Below, piece by piece: positions 55,150 to 64,000 of a DNA stretch of 64,000 bases. The stretch lies in contig JACEVL010000153.1 in the NCBI GenBank assembly GCA_020284085.1, forward strand, positions 232,501-296,500. Reading direction: 5' to 3'. Made by a program: the position numbers and the translations under genes. The notes beneath the pieces are model-generated. The model did no database searches. It had not been told where the DNA came from and was given only the letters and a program-made list of their open reading frames with translations. The stretch's first letter is position 1. Each line of letters begins with the position of its first letter. The stretch is from Aporrectodea caliginosa (lineage: Eukaryota; Annelida; Clitellata; Crassiclitellata; Lumbricidae).

Positions 55150-55795
55150 TTCTATTGTATTCTATTCTATTTATGGACTTATATAGCGCCTCTCGTAGTA
55201 CAACCTAATCAGAGGCGCTTCCAGTGCGAAAGGGCCCTCGAAAAGGAAAGTCTTACGAGAACGAGCAGAAACAGTAGTGCCCCAGATAACATCACAGCAC
55301 GAGTTATAGCAGGAAGCTCATTCCACAGCAAAGGTCCAACAGAGGCATAGGCACGATGCTGTGCTGTGGCAGTCCGAGACCGAGGAACTAGAAGGTCATG
55401 ATGGTCAAAGAGCGGAGAGGACGTCCAGAGGTAGCTGAGGTAGGCCGTCTCATAAGATCACAGAGGTAGCGTGGAGCTTGACCCAAAAACGTTTTACACG
55501 TAAGAAAGAGAATTTTAAACTGAATCCGAGCAGTTAGAGGAAGCCAATGAAGGTGTTCCGTCATGAAAGTCGAAATATGGGAGAAACGAGGTAGGCGGGC
55601 AATCAAACGAGCAGCAACATTAAGTACTGATTGGAGTGGAGCCAGACGGAGTTTTGGTAGGCCCATAAGTAACGAGTAACAGTAGTCAATGCGTGAACAG
55701 ACAAACGCATGAACCATGGAAGAAAAAATCGGCGAGGGGACAGATCATCGAATGGCGCGTAGACGCCGCAAGTGATAAAACCTGGACCGAGAGAG
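55150..55795 (-). mobile_element. 5'-truncated CR1/L2-like LINE with (AATAG)n tail
   Basis: The minus strand encodes MVHAFVCSRIDYCYSLLMGL, NVAARLIARLPRFSHIST and HLHWLPLTARIQFKILF, then frameshifts. Its start coincides closely with that of 61008-61680, the same subfamily. Confidence 0.85.
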
Positions 55796-55811
55796 ATTAG
55801 AGATAATTATG

Positions 55812-55980
55812 TGCTAGTTGCTGTTTAACGACACTGTGTGATAACAAAGATGAATAATGTCGCCCTCCTCCTTTATCCAGGCTTGCGACTGGCGCAACCA
55901 GAGTACGGGCAGTGGATGGATCCTGTGTTTGGCGACGTCTCGTGAAAACGGAGGCTTTTGACGTCGACAGAAATTATTTT
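55812..55980 (-). repeat. Y and X modules in tandem
   Basis: Y hairpin 55829-55862, TCGCCCTCCTCCTTTATCCA, GATGGATCCTG, then the X hairpin 55933-55966 whose outer stem is fully Watson-Crick (CGACGT/ACGTCG). Confidence 0.75.
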
Positions 55981-56189
55981 GAGTTACAAAACCTTTGATG
56001 ACATTACTTCATTCATGAAATTCATTAGTTTATTAATAAAATCATTTATTCGAACGCTTCAAATGAAATCGTTCACTACATCCTTTCAGTAAAGCGTTGG
56101 GTTTTGCTTACAGTACATTTTGCAGAGTTAAATAAATTTATATAGCATCGGTGGACATATGTTTAACTACAAACATACATGTATATACA

Positions 56190-56195
56190 TAATAC

Positions 56196-56262
<67 letters not shown>
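56190..56262. repeat. (AT)n, about 35 units
   Basis: Pure AT dinucleotide run. Confidence 0.97.
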
Positions 56263-56264
<2 letters not shown>

Positions 56265-56449
56265 GTTTAATTGAGAAAACAATCTGACAAAAACGCAGAA
56301 ATGCTAACATGAGTGATAGTGAATAATTAAAGTTCATTAGAAAGTTTTAGAATAAACTAGTAAATATTATATATATATATATTTTTATTGCAAGTTGATC
56401 TAATGGCAATGTATTACTTACCCTAAGAGGGTATTTAGTGGGATATAGC

Positions 56450-56650
56450 GCCGTCTGGAGTAACCGTATGAAGATTTAAACCGACCTCTGACTAGAAGAA
56501 ATTGATTTAATCATCGCTTGTAGTCAACCTTAGCGGAACCATATGTTCCTTTGGGTTTACCCATTGACACCCTGTATACGATTGCATAAACTATGTGCCT
56601 GTATTGTTATCATGGTGGTCAATAAAAATATTGATTGATTGATTGATTGA
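56450..56650 (+). mobile_element. LINE 3' end with (ATTG)n tail
   Basis: GTATTGTTATCATGGTGGTC then AATAAAAATATTGATTGATT at the end. No coding is identifiable upstream. Confidence 0.45.
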
Positions 56651-56782
56651 ACCTTCAAAGAATGAATGAAGGCATGAAAGCATGACTTAGTCGTTTAATC
56701 CAAGGCTTGGTTTGAGCCTTCGAATGAATTGACAGTTCCGACAAAATTAATCGTAACAGCCTAGGTAGCGTAGGCTAGCATT

Positions 56783-57002
56783 AAAGGCCTTGGTCGCTGT
56801 AAGATGTCGCTAAACATAGATCTAGCTCTAGCTCTTCTTCCTCTGTACAATAAAGCCTCTCATTCAATTCTTTGGTTGTATATATAAATTTTTGTTTATT
56901 TGTTTGAATGTATTAATCTTGTTAATCTTGCTATGTACAGTGCTGTGCGTTTGCTAGTGCTTCTCAATAAAGGAAATACTTACTTACTTACTTACTTACT
57001 TA
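56783..57002 (+). mobile_element. Worn X hairpin, then LINE/SINE 3' end with (ACTT)n tail
   Basis: TAAGATGTCGCTAAAC remnant (56800), then CTGTACAATAAAGCCTCTCA, GTACAGTGCTGTGCGTTTGC, CTTCTCAATAAAGG and ACTT repeats; inverted relative to 22757-22945. Confidence 0.6.
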
Positions 57003-57175
57003 AACACTGATTTTTACATTTTCATTACGCGCAGGTTAAACACCTTTATATCGGTTAAAACTGACCTTATAATTATAAGTCCCATTTTCGTTCAATAATT
57101 AATCTGATTCTTCAGCTCTGGTGCCAGCGAGTCTTTAAAAGTGACTTATTTCAGGTAGCAGGCAGGGCCTAATTC

Positions 57176-57520
57176 CAGTCTGCCATACCCAAACCAGAAT
57201 AAAGGTGGAGGGTGACAATGCTATGATTTAGTGTCGTTCAACAGCGACACTGACGGTGTATTAAACTTTAATTAGTGGATGAACGATTAGAAGAACGAAC
57301 GAACAAATTAATGAATTATGGAACAAATGAATTTATTAATCAGTGAATTGATGAATTTATTATTAATTTAAGGCATGAAATCATGACTATGTGAATTAAT
57401 AGAAAGAATGAACGCTCAAATTAATTAATTTGATGGATGGATGGATCCACAGTTTAACGGCAGCTTATGACAACATAGGCCGTTGCCGCCGACAAAGATT
57501 TTTTTGGCATATTACAGCTT
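57176..57520. repeat. Y-like (plus) and X hairpin (minus)
   Basis: ATAAAGGTGGAGGGTGACAA at 57200 is a worn Y. The X hairpin 57458-57491 (sense CGGCGG/CTGCCG) is followed in sense by GGATCCATCCATCCATC, the clearest (ATCC)n tail. Confidence 0.7.
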
Positions 57521-58504
57521 AATATTTAATTAATTTGATCAAAATTTATGTGTATTTATATAGCTATTCAACAGCTATGCAATTAAATGTGTATAGAAAG
57601 AACGCCCTAAATAATTGGCTACTTTTATAATTATTAAATATATTATTGTTTTATGGTTGTCCTGTTATACAGTATGAAACCATTTGTCAATTGTTAACTG
57701 TTCTCAGATTTCAACCCCAGGACCACGTTTCTCAATAACTTGACTAATTACATTGCTGCTAACGGTTATTATAGCAGATAATGGAAGAAATATAAACGAG
57801 GAGTGTTCGCGAGACACACCCTGTCCATAGCCTTCGCATGACTGTCATGCGTTTGTCTTGCACAACGACAATTAGCTCTACGTCTTTCGCCGATGACGTA
57901 AGGCTGTCAATTCACTCTTCCGCCATGAATAAATCTCGCGTTCTTTCCACCGTCTTATCCCATAAGGCAGACTTATCGCTAGGGCAGAGCGGGTGGGGCA
58001 TAGGTGGGTAGGTGGTGGTCATGGTGTAAGTGGCGGGTGGTGGTGGTGGGGGAGGGTAAGCGAAGAAGGGTCGGATGCACAGGGATTCCAAATGATGCAA
58101 TTTCGGTGAGATAGGATTTTCTAAATGTCGGCAGTTACTCATAAACTAGGCATACATTGACGATAACGCACGCGGACATAGACGCATACAAGCAGCGAAC
58201 AAAACACATAAGAAAATGGCGCGGTTATTTATAGCTCGTCGTTTGAGCAAAACCTGGCACGCTGCCAAATGTGTTGCGTTATAAGAAGGCGCGATGGAAC
58301 ACAATGGCAAGCAAGATGTAAGTGGAATAAAAGGATTGACCTTGACGATTGGCCATGCAAAGAGATGGAGAGATCCAGAAGGCAGCACAAGATGGAATCA
58401 TAAGGTGGTGAAGCTTATGGACAGGCTGGAAGAAAGGACTGCCTGGATTCGTATAAAATCAATTGAGAAACAATTGGGTCGGTGGAAATGAGAACCGGAA
58501 CTAC
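57521..58504. other. No gene recognised
   Basis: A 65-codon plus frame (58294-58491, RWRDPEGSTRWNHKVVKLM) could be a worn RTE-like piece but is not convincing. Confidence 0.35.
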
Positions 58505-58890
58505 TGTACAGTACGGTATCCGAATGGTTAGAGCGCTTTATTTCCACACCTCTAAAATGATGTCAACCGATGCTATAAAAGTTTGATACACGGTTACAAA
58601 TTTTAACTCCGCCACTGTTTGATTTCTGACAGTGCCAGTCCCAAGCCTGGATAAAGGAGGAGGGCGACGCTAATAGTCTTTGAAACCACACAGCTAGACG
58701 TTAAAAAGGAAATACACAAATTGGTTAGAACGTTCTATTTAAACACCCCTAAGATAAGGTCAGCCGATGCTATATAGACCATCCGAAAACGTTATAATAT
58801 TATTTCAAATGAATTTCGAAAAGTGTCATTGCTAAATAACTCCGCCACAACCCCCTGTGGTTGTGCCAGTCCAAAGCCTGGAGAAAGGAA
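58505..58890 (+). repeat. Two successive Z-Y modules
   Basis: First unit 58505-58705 matches 24590-24790 block for block (GAATGGTTAGAGCGC, ACTCCGCCACTGTTTG, GACAGTGCCAGTCCCAAGCC, GGAGGAGGGCGACGCTAAT). The second starts TTGGTTAGAACGTTC (58722) and ends GTGCCAGTCCAAAGCCTGGA. Confidence 0.8.
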
Positions 58891-58974
58891 AATATAATTA
58901 ATTATTTATATTCGTCTATTGAACTCTTGCTGACACACCGAAGCCAGGTACAGCGATAAGAAAGGAATCTCAGA

Positions 58975-59240
58975 AAAAAATAATTCAATCGAACTAGTCA
59001 GATGGAAACCTTGATTGAGAATCTGTATAACACTCGAGAAATGAAGTTTCTCTCGTCTTTTTTTGGATGCACAAAGCTATAAGATCGAAGTCGCAGACTA
59101 TACCCGAGGGGGGAGACAGGCTACGCAATGCATGCAAATCAAGTCGTATAACTGCTCGCAGCAGCCGGACCTTAATGTCCCCAACGACCGACTCAACGCT
59201 CGAAGTGTCGGGCGACAGAAATGACATTCACCCTATAATA
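58975..59240 (-). mobile_element. Worn member of the MRPRxHN LINE group
   Basis: The minus strand encodes VRLLRAVIRLDLHALRSLSP and KKTRETSFLECYTDS, aligning with the DRLLAAV...HVLRPL and F..RMLY blocks of 15121-15640. Confidence 0.5.
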
Positions 59241-59561
59241 AGAATGAATGCGCTCCAGCCATAGGTTAATTGACCGGTCCTCTGCTGTTGCTGTCAAGCC
59301 CCGTGCACCGGGTCAGGGCGACGTAGAGGACACGCGCCGCAGTTGTGGCTATAGACTCAGTGGTTAAATGCAGGCGGATCCCACGGGATCTTAGCTCCGG
59401 CACCTCTGATATAAGATCCGCCGCCTAAACTATGATATCCGTCACCTAAACGTGTTTCGGTTACAATAATCGACCATAGGCTCCTTGTTTTACACAATTT
59501 TATGCGCATTCGCATAGCAAAAAGCGAATACCTCGGTAATACATTCGCCAGATAGGCTTAA

Positions 59562-60572
59562 CCCTAGAACAACCAGCATTTTTTGCACCCACTGACTACC
59601 ATTGGGGTCAAAATGACCCCATACCATTTATTGTTGTGATGCATGAATAAAATTATTTTTTTTTTAAATTTTCCTTTCAAGTTGTAATAGTTTCTATTCA
59701 AATTGGTCTTAAAACCTGCCCTGTCCTATTATTCTGTGTCCTGGAATAATGCAGTACAAAACATACCACTTTAGCGGTTTTCGAACAGTGTGAAAACAAG
59801 CGTTTCAAACCGTGAAAACGAGTACAGTTTTCACGACCCTTGGCATCCTAACTCAGGCTAAAGTTTCTTATAGTTCTTTAATGTAGCCTATTGTATTTTC
59901 TGCTGTATTCAAACACTTATAAAGCGCCTCTAGTATAGCTTACTAGAGGTAGGGTGTACCGTTCAGAGTCACTCCCAGTGCATAAGGCCACGAGAGAAGA
60001 AATAGATTTTGAGAAAGGCATAAGAGGAGGGTTACCAGCTAGACATTGAAAGCGAGTAGAATGGTGCCTAACAGAGTCATCTGTTCTTGAAACAACTCCT
60101 GCACCAGACCAAGTCTGGCAAGATGTTGTCACAGATAATGTTTCCACCAGAACCTTGCATGTCTTGTACAACGTCAAAAACCACACGTTCTCATTTCTCC
60201 CACACGTTTTGCTCTCATTCTCCCAGTGTAAAATTTCCAGATGATAAACTTACGATGTCTTGCTGTCAGGGGGCTTAATTCTTCTCAAACAGCATTTCAT
60301 ATTTACATATTTTTAATAATTTCTATAAGGCAAATTTAATTTCTATTCAGCATCTTCATTTGGGGTCAAAATGACCCCAATGGTAGTCAATGTTGCAAAT
60401 CGTTATGAGCGCCATCTGGTGAGATAAAATGGTACAAATATTACAGAATCTTACAAAGAATGGTTAGATGTACAAAGTCAGAAAAAATCATAAAAATTCT
60501 TCATGTTATGCGGGAGTTGTGAGGAACGGAAAATCGTTTGGGGTCATTTTGACCCCAGTGGTAGTTCCAGGG
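59562..60572. mobile_element. piggyBac-like non-autonomous transposon
   Basis: TTAA flanks both sides (59558-59561, 60573-60576). The ends are CCCTAGAACAACCAGC and, inverted, CCCTGGAACTACCACT, resembling piggyBac termini. The palindrome GGGGTCAAAATGACCCC (or its T variant) lies about 50 and 20 bp inside the ends, with a third copy near 60363. No transposase remains; a CR1/L2 3' end is nested inside. Confidence 0.85.
59885..60065 (-). mobile_element. CR1/L2-type 3' end nested in the piggyBac-like element
   Basis: The minus strand shows a TCACTCCCAGTGC-type region (plus reading), the GAGGCGCTTTATAAGTG end and a short ACAGCAG tail. Confidence 0.55.
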
Positions 60573-60576
60573 TTAA

Positions 60577-61005
60577 AGTTTAGATTTGTAAAGAATCGGA
60601 GATCCGCCACACCTGGATAAGCAATTTAGCCACTGGCTCTAGCAACACCGTTAAAAGCGGCGGATGGCAGACGATGGGCTCTCAGGGCGCTCAGCGCATA
60701 GGGCGATGAGGCGCGGGATCCAAGAACGCGACCGACATGCGACGAAACCCGAAGGTCATTGCTCTTAGTAACTCCCAGTACCACCATGGAGTCAACCCTT
60801 TCAAGATCAAGGAGTGGGAATGGGATGATCTCTCCTTAACCGTCTAGTAAGCACCATCTCCCGTGTTTTGCTAGTATTGAGCTTTAAGTAAGCGGTTTTC
60901 AAACTTATTTTTATTGTTCAACCACATAAAAATTGAATGCTGGCGTACCACCAGCAAAGATCAAATAAAAAAACAACATGCGAGCGCTAAGTCCTCTTGC
61001 AATTA
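60577..61005. other. No gene seen
   Basis: Mixed sequence; TCTCCCGTGTTTTGCTAGTA at 60857 may be a worn LINE piece. Confidence 0.35.
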
Positions 61006-61007
61006 AT

Positions 61008-61680
61008 TCTATTCTATTCTATTCTATTCTACTCTATTCTATTTACGGATTTATAAAGCGCCTCTCACAGTACAACCTAATCAGAGGCGCTTCCATGCAG
61101 TGCGAAGGGCCCCTCGAAAAAAGAAAAGTCTTAAGAGAACGACCAGAAACAGTAGTGCCCCAGATAACATCACAGCTCGAGTTATAGTAGGAAGGTTATT
61201 CCAAAGCAAAGGGCCAACAGAGGCATAGGCACGATGCTGTGCTGTGGCAGTCCGAGACCGAGGAACTAGAAGGTCATGATGGTCAAAAGAGCGGAGAGGA
61301 CGTCCAGAAGTAGCTGAGATAGGCCGTATGATATTGATAAGATCACAGAGGTATCGAGGAGCTTGACCTAAAAACATTTTACACGTAAGAAAGAGAATTT
61401 TAAACTGAATCCGAGCAGTTAAAGGAAGCCAATGAAGGTTTTCAGTCATGAAAGTCGAAATATGGGAGAAACGAGGAAGGCGAGCAATCAAGCGAGCAGC
61501 TGCATTAAGTACTGATTGAAGTGGAGCCAGACGGAGTTTAGGTAGGCCTATAAGTAATGAGTTACAGTAGTCAATGCGTGAACAGACAAAGGCATGAACC
61601 ATGGAAGAAAAAATCGGCGAGGGGACAGATCGTCGAATGGCACGTAGACGCCGCAAGTGATAAATTATCAGGAGGATCAT
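61008..61680 (-). mobile_element. 5'-truncated CR1/L2-like LINE, open frame, (AATAG)n tail
   Basis: A 199-codon minus-strand frame (61081-61680) reads HLRRLRAIRRSVPSPIFSSM, VHAFVCSRIDYCNSLLIGLP, LNAARLIARLPRFSHIST-type and ELLVPRSR-type blocks without interruption to a stop. The AGCGCCTCTGATTAGG/GTGAGAGGCGCTTTATAAAT hairpin and AATAG repeats follow. No catalytic RT motif is retained. Confidence 0.88.
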
Positions 61681-62138
61681 CGTAAGTTCTCTTATAGGGT
61701 CTGAGGTGGGTATTAAAGTCGTAAGTAGACAAATTTAAAAATTAATATTTAAATTTATAAAAAAGCGCACTGTGGACATAGAATAGCTAGCTAATCAAAG
61801 AAAGACTGGCATAAACTCATAGAAAATTTAATCTATTACACACCTTTTCAATTGCGTCTTCTGATCAATAAAGTCGTCATTTTTCTTCAATCGTTAGATT
61901 CTGCCCTATTTCTCAAGCTTGGATAAATAAGTTCGACGAGAACGGCCTTTGAGGCCACAGTATCGAGGATAAAATAGGGAAGTGCTGTGAACCAGTTTAT
62001 TTACAGGTTTCTATAGCCTAAGGAAAATCAATTAGGAAGGCACAGATTGACCTGCAGCTCACCTTTCCTCACTCGTTTCTTTAAGATTTAGAATATCTGA
62101 AGCGCCAGCGTTTCGTAAACAAGGCAGAGAAGCAAGAC

Positions 62139-62139
<1 letters not shown>
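61681..62139. other. No gene seen
   Basis: AT-rich sequence without recognisable features. Confidence 0.4.
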
Positions 62140-62214
<75 letters not shown>

Positions 62215-62460
62215 GCCAGCCAGCCAGACAGACAGACAGACAGACAGACAGATACATAACGACAGACACAGAGACAGACAGAGACAGAGAGACAAAGAAA
62301 GACAGAGAGACAGATACAGATACAGATCGACAGACAGAGACACAGACAGACAGAGACAAAGACAGACAGAGACAGAGACAGACAGAGAGAGAAAGAGAGG
62401 GACAGAGAAAAAGACAGACAGAGAAAGAGACAGACAAACTGACAGAGACAGAAAGATAGA
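62140..62460. repeat. (GACA)n/(CAGA)n microsatellite
   Basis: About 25 clean units, then GAGACAGA-type imperfect repeats. Ser/Leu/Cys-rich frames are artefacts. Confidence 0.95.
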
Positions 62461-62509
62461 GAGCACCGTGAGAAAGATAAAGACCACCGTTTGTAAACAA
62501 GAAAATTAG

Positions 62510-62640
62510 TTTAAATCGACGTCAACGTCCTTTGAAGCCAATGATGTGTAAATGATAGATCCAATTTGATTGGTAAGAGCGCTCTCTTAAGACACCTTTA
62601 AAACGTTTTCAAACTGTGTTATATAGGCATGGAACGCGCT
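62510..62640 (+). repeat. X then Z modules
   Basis: CGACGTCAACGTCCTTTGAA (worn X), ATAGATCCAATTTGATTGG, AAGAGCGCTCTC, TTAAGACACCTTTAAAACGT and GTTATATAGG (Z). Confidence 0.65.
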
Positions 62641-62737
62641 ATACTGTTAGTTCAACACCAGTTTCTAACGTGGAAACATAACACGAACTTTGAAGCTAAA
62701 ATGGTATTATCAGTGCATAATCAACCAATATCAGCTG

Positions 62738-64000
62738 CTCCGATATCTTGAAGAGAATGGTCTGATGCCAAAACATCAGTCTGGCTTTCGCAAGGGCCAT
62801 TCCACTGAGACACTCCTTGTCCGTCTTCTATCAGACATCCATCAGGCTATGGATTCGGGCAGGGTTACACTACTGGCTCTTCTTGACGTGAGTGCTGCCT
62901 TCGATTCGGTGGATCACCAGATACTGCTTACAAGGCTTGCGGCATCATACGGGATCTCAGGCCGTGCATTGGCTTGGTTCTGCTCCTATCTTGAGGGGCG
63001 GACCATGAGGGTAGAGATTGGAGACGACAGGTCTGTCTGGGCGCCTGTTGTTTGTGGTGTTCCTCAGGGCTCAGTCCTGGGGCCACTAATGTTCATTCTC
63101 TACACAGCTGACCTCTATGATGTTGTGGCGTCGCTGGGTCCTACATCTCACCAGTTTGCTGATGACCTTCAACTTTATTTGTCCTGTCGACCTGAAGACT
63201 CGGTAGTGTGCGCACAACAAATGCATTGTGCACTTGCGATGGTGCATGACTGGATGTCTGCCAATCGTCTTAGACTCAACCCGACTAAATCACAGTTTAT
63301 ATGGTTCGGTACAAGACGTGCACGTTGTAGGATTGATGCCCTTGCATCAGCATCCCTTGGTGGACAGACCTGTGATGTGGTGAGGGATCTTGGGGTGCTG
63401 CTTGATGGTGGGCTTACGATGGCTGATCATGTGACACATATTTCAAGGACAAGTTACTACGAGCTCAGACAGATCAGAGTTATACGGAGGACGCTCTCGC
63501 TGAACGCCGCGGCTGTACTAATACACTCTTTTGTTCTCACACGTCTTGACTACTGTAATGGAGTCCTCCTGGGCCTCCCTGAGTTTCGCATTCGTCAACT
63601 TCAGCTCGTTCAGAATGCAGCAGCCAGACTTCTGGCTGACCTGCCGAAATATTCACACATATCCGACTACATGCGGGGTGAGCTTCACTGGCTTCCAGTT
63701 GCTGATCGTGTTAATTTCAAGATCGCTACGCTGGTTTGGAAGGCTACGACTGGCACTGCTCCGGACTACATTGCTGAACTGTGCCTTCCAGTTGGCACTC
63801 AAACTGGTCGGCGGGCTCTCCGGTCTGCCTCGCGAAATGACTTGATTGTACCTTCGTTTCGAACCACCACACGTGCTCGTCGGGACTTCTCGATTGCGGC
63901 GCCACGGATCTGGAATACTCTTCCGCCATCTGTGCGTGCCACTAATGCTGCATGTGGTTACATGGTTTTCTCTCGACTCTTAAAGACGCACTTTTTCAGC
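62738..64000 (+). CDS. CR1/L2-like LINE reverse transcriptase, open to the window edge
   Basis: From about 62738 the plus strand is open for some 420 codons to base 64000 without a stop. It reads QLLRYLEENGLMPKHQSGFR, LLALLDVSAAFDSVDHQILL (motif A), VVCGVPQGSVLGPLMFILYT (motif B), FADDLQLYLSC (motif C with the two catalytic Asp), ANRLRLNPTKSQFIWFG, LTRLDYCNGVLLGLPEFRIR, ELHWLPVADRVNFKIATLVW and IWNTLPPSVRAT. It lacks the endonuclease and the start of the RT, so it is 5'-truncated at about 62735, but its RT core is undamaged. It is a different subfamily from the copies at 55150 and 61008. The stop and 3' tail lie beyond the window. Confidence 0.93.

Overview
This window looks like intergenic and intronic DNA from an animal, probably a marine invertebrate. 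The evidence is GT-AG introns, animal-type non-LTR retrotransposons (RTE-like, CR1/L2-like and Jockey/CR1-like), tRNA-derived SINEs, pogo, hAT, piggyBac and CACTA-type DNA transposons, and very abundant microsatellites. There are no bacterial operons, ribosome binding sites or CRISPR arrays. The palindrome TAGGCCTA occurs at least 12 times (about 1 expected); from memory this is common in some marine deuterostome genomes, but I could not check it. The species cannot be named from the sequence.

Host genes: only one is convincing. It is the 3' end of a cathepsin L-like (papain family, C1A) cysteine protease on the + strand, with exons at about 927-1111, 2485-2594 and 4267-4366. The middle exon, which carries the catalytic His, has a one-base frameshift, and a decayed partial copy of it lies about 360 bp upstream, so the locus may be a pseudogene. 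The catalytic Cys exons would lie left of the window.

Mobile elements: (i) a full-length RTE-like LINE (about 5890-9210, minus) broken by one extra A just after its YADD motif, with a perfect 116-bp inverted piece of itself beside its 5' end; (ii) an apparently intact 3,478-bp pogo-like transposon (19010-22487, minus) with TIRs, TA target duplication and a two-exon transposase ending in a PHD-like zinc finger; (iii) a hAT inside a hAT (32644-34277 within about 32204-34664) with a perfect 8-bp duplication; (iv) a hAT with a broken BED finger (30247-31575); (v) a CACTA-like element (37583-39134) that cleanly splits a CR1/L2 reading frame; (vi) a piggyBac-like element (59562-60572); (vii) two small MITEs; (viii) at least a dozen 5'-truncated CR1/L2-like LINE ends, and an uninterrupted RT frame that leaves the right edge (62735-64000).

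Small retroposons: a composite SINE made of two different tRNA-like units occurs twice (39321-39722, 51178-51608), and its second unit occurs alone at 23172-23395. This unit ends with the same GCGCCTC/GAGGCGC hairpin plus (ACAAT)n tail as the local CR1/L2 LINEs, suggesting LINE-driven mobilisation. A second, apparently unnamed repeat family is scattered over the whole window. Its copies share a 34-nt two-stem hairpin with compensatory base changes between subfamilies, followed by a short tandem tail, (ATCC)n or (ACT)n. I regard this family as the most interesting unexplained structure here.

The rest is simple-sequence DNA and AT-rich sequence in which I see no gene.
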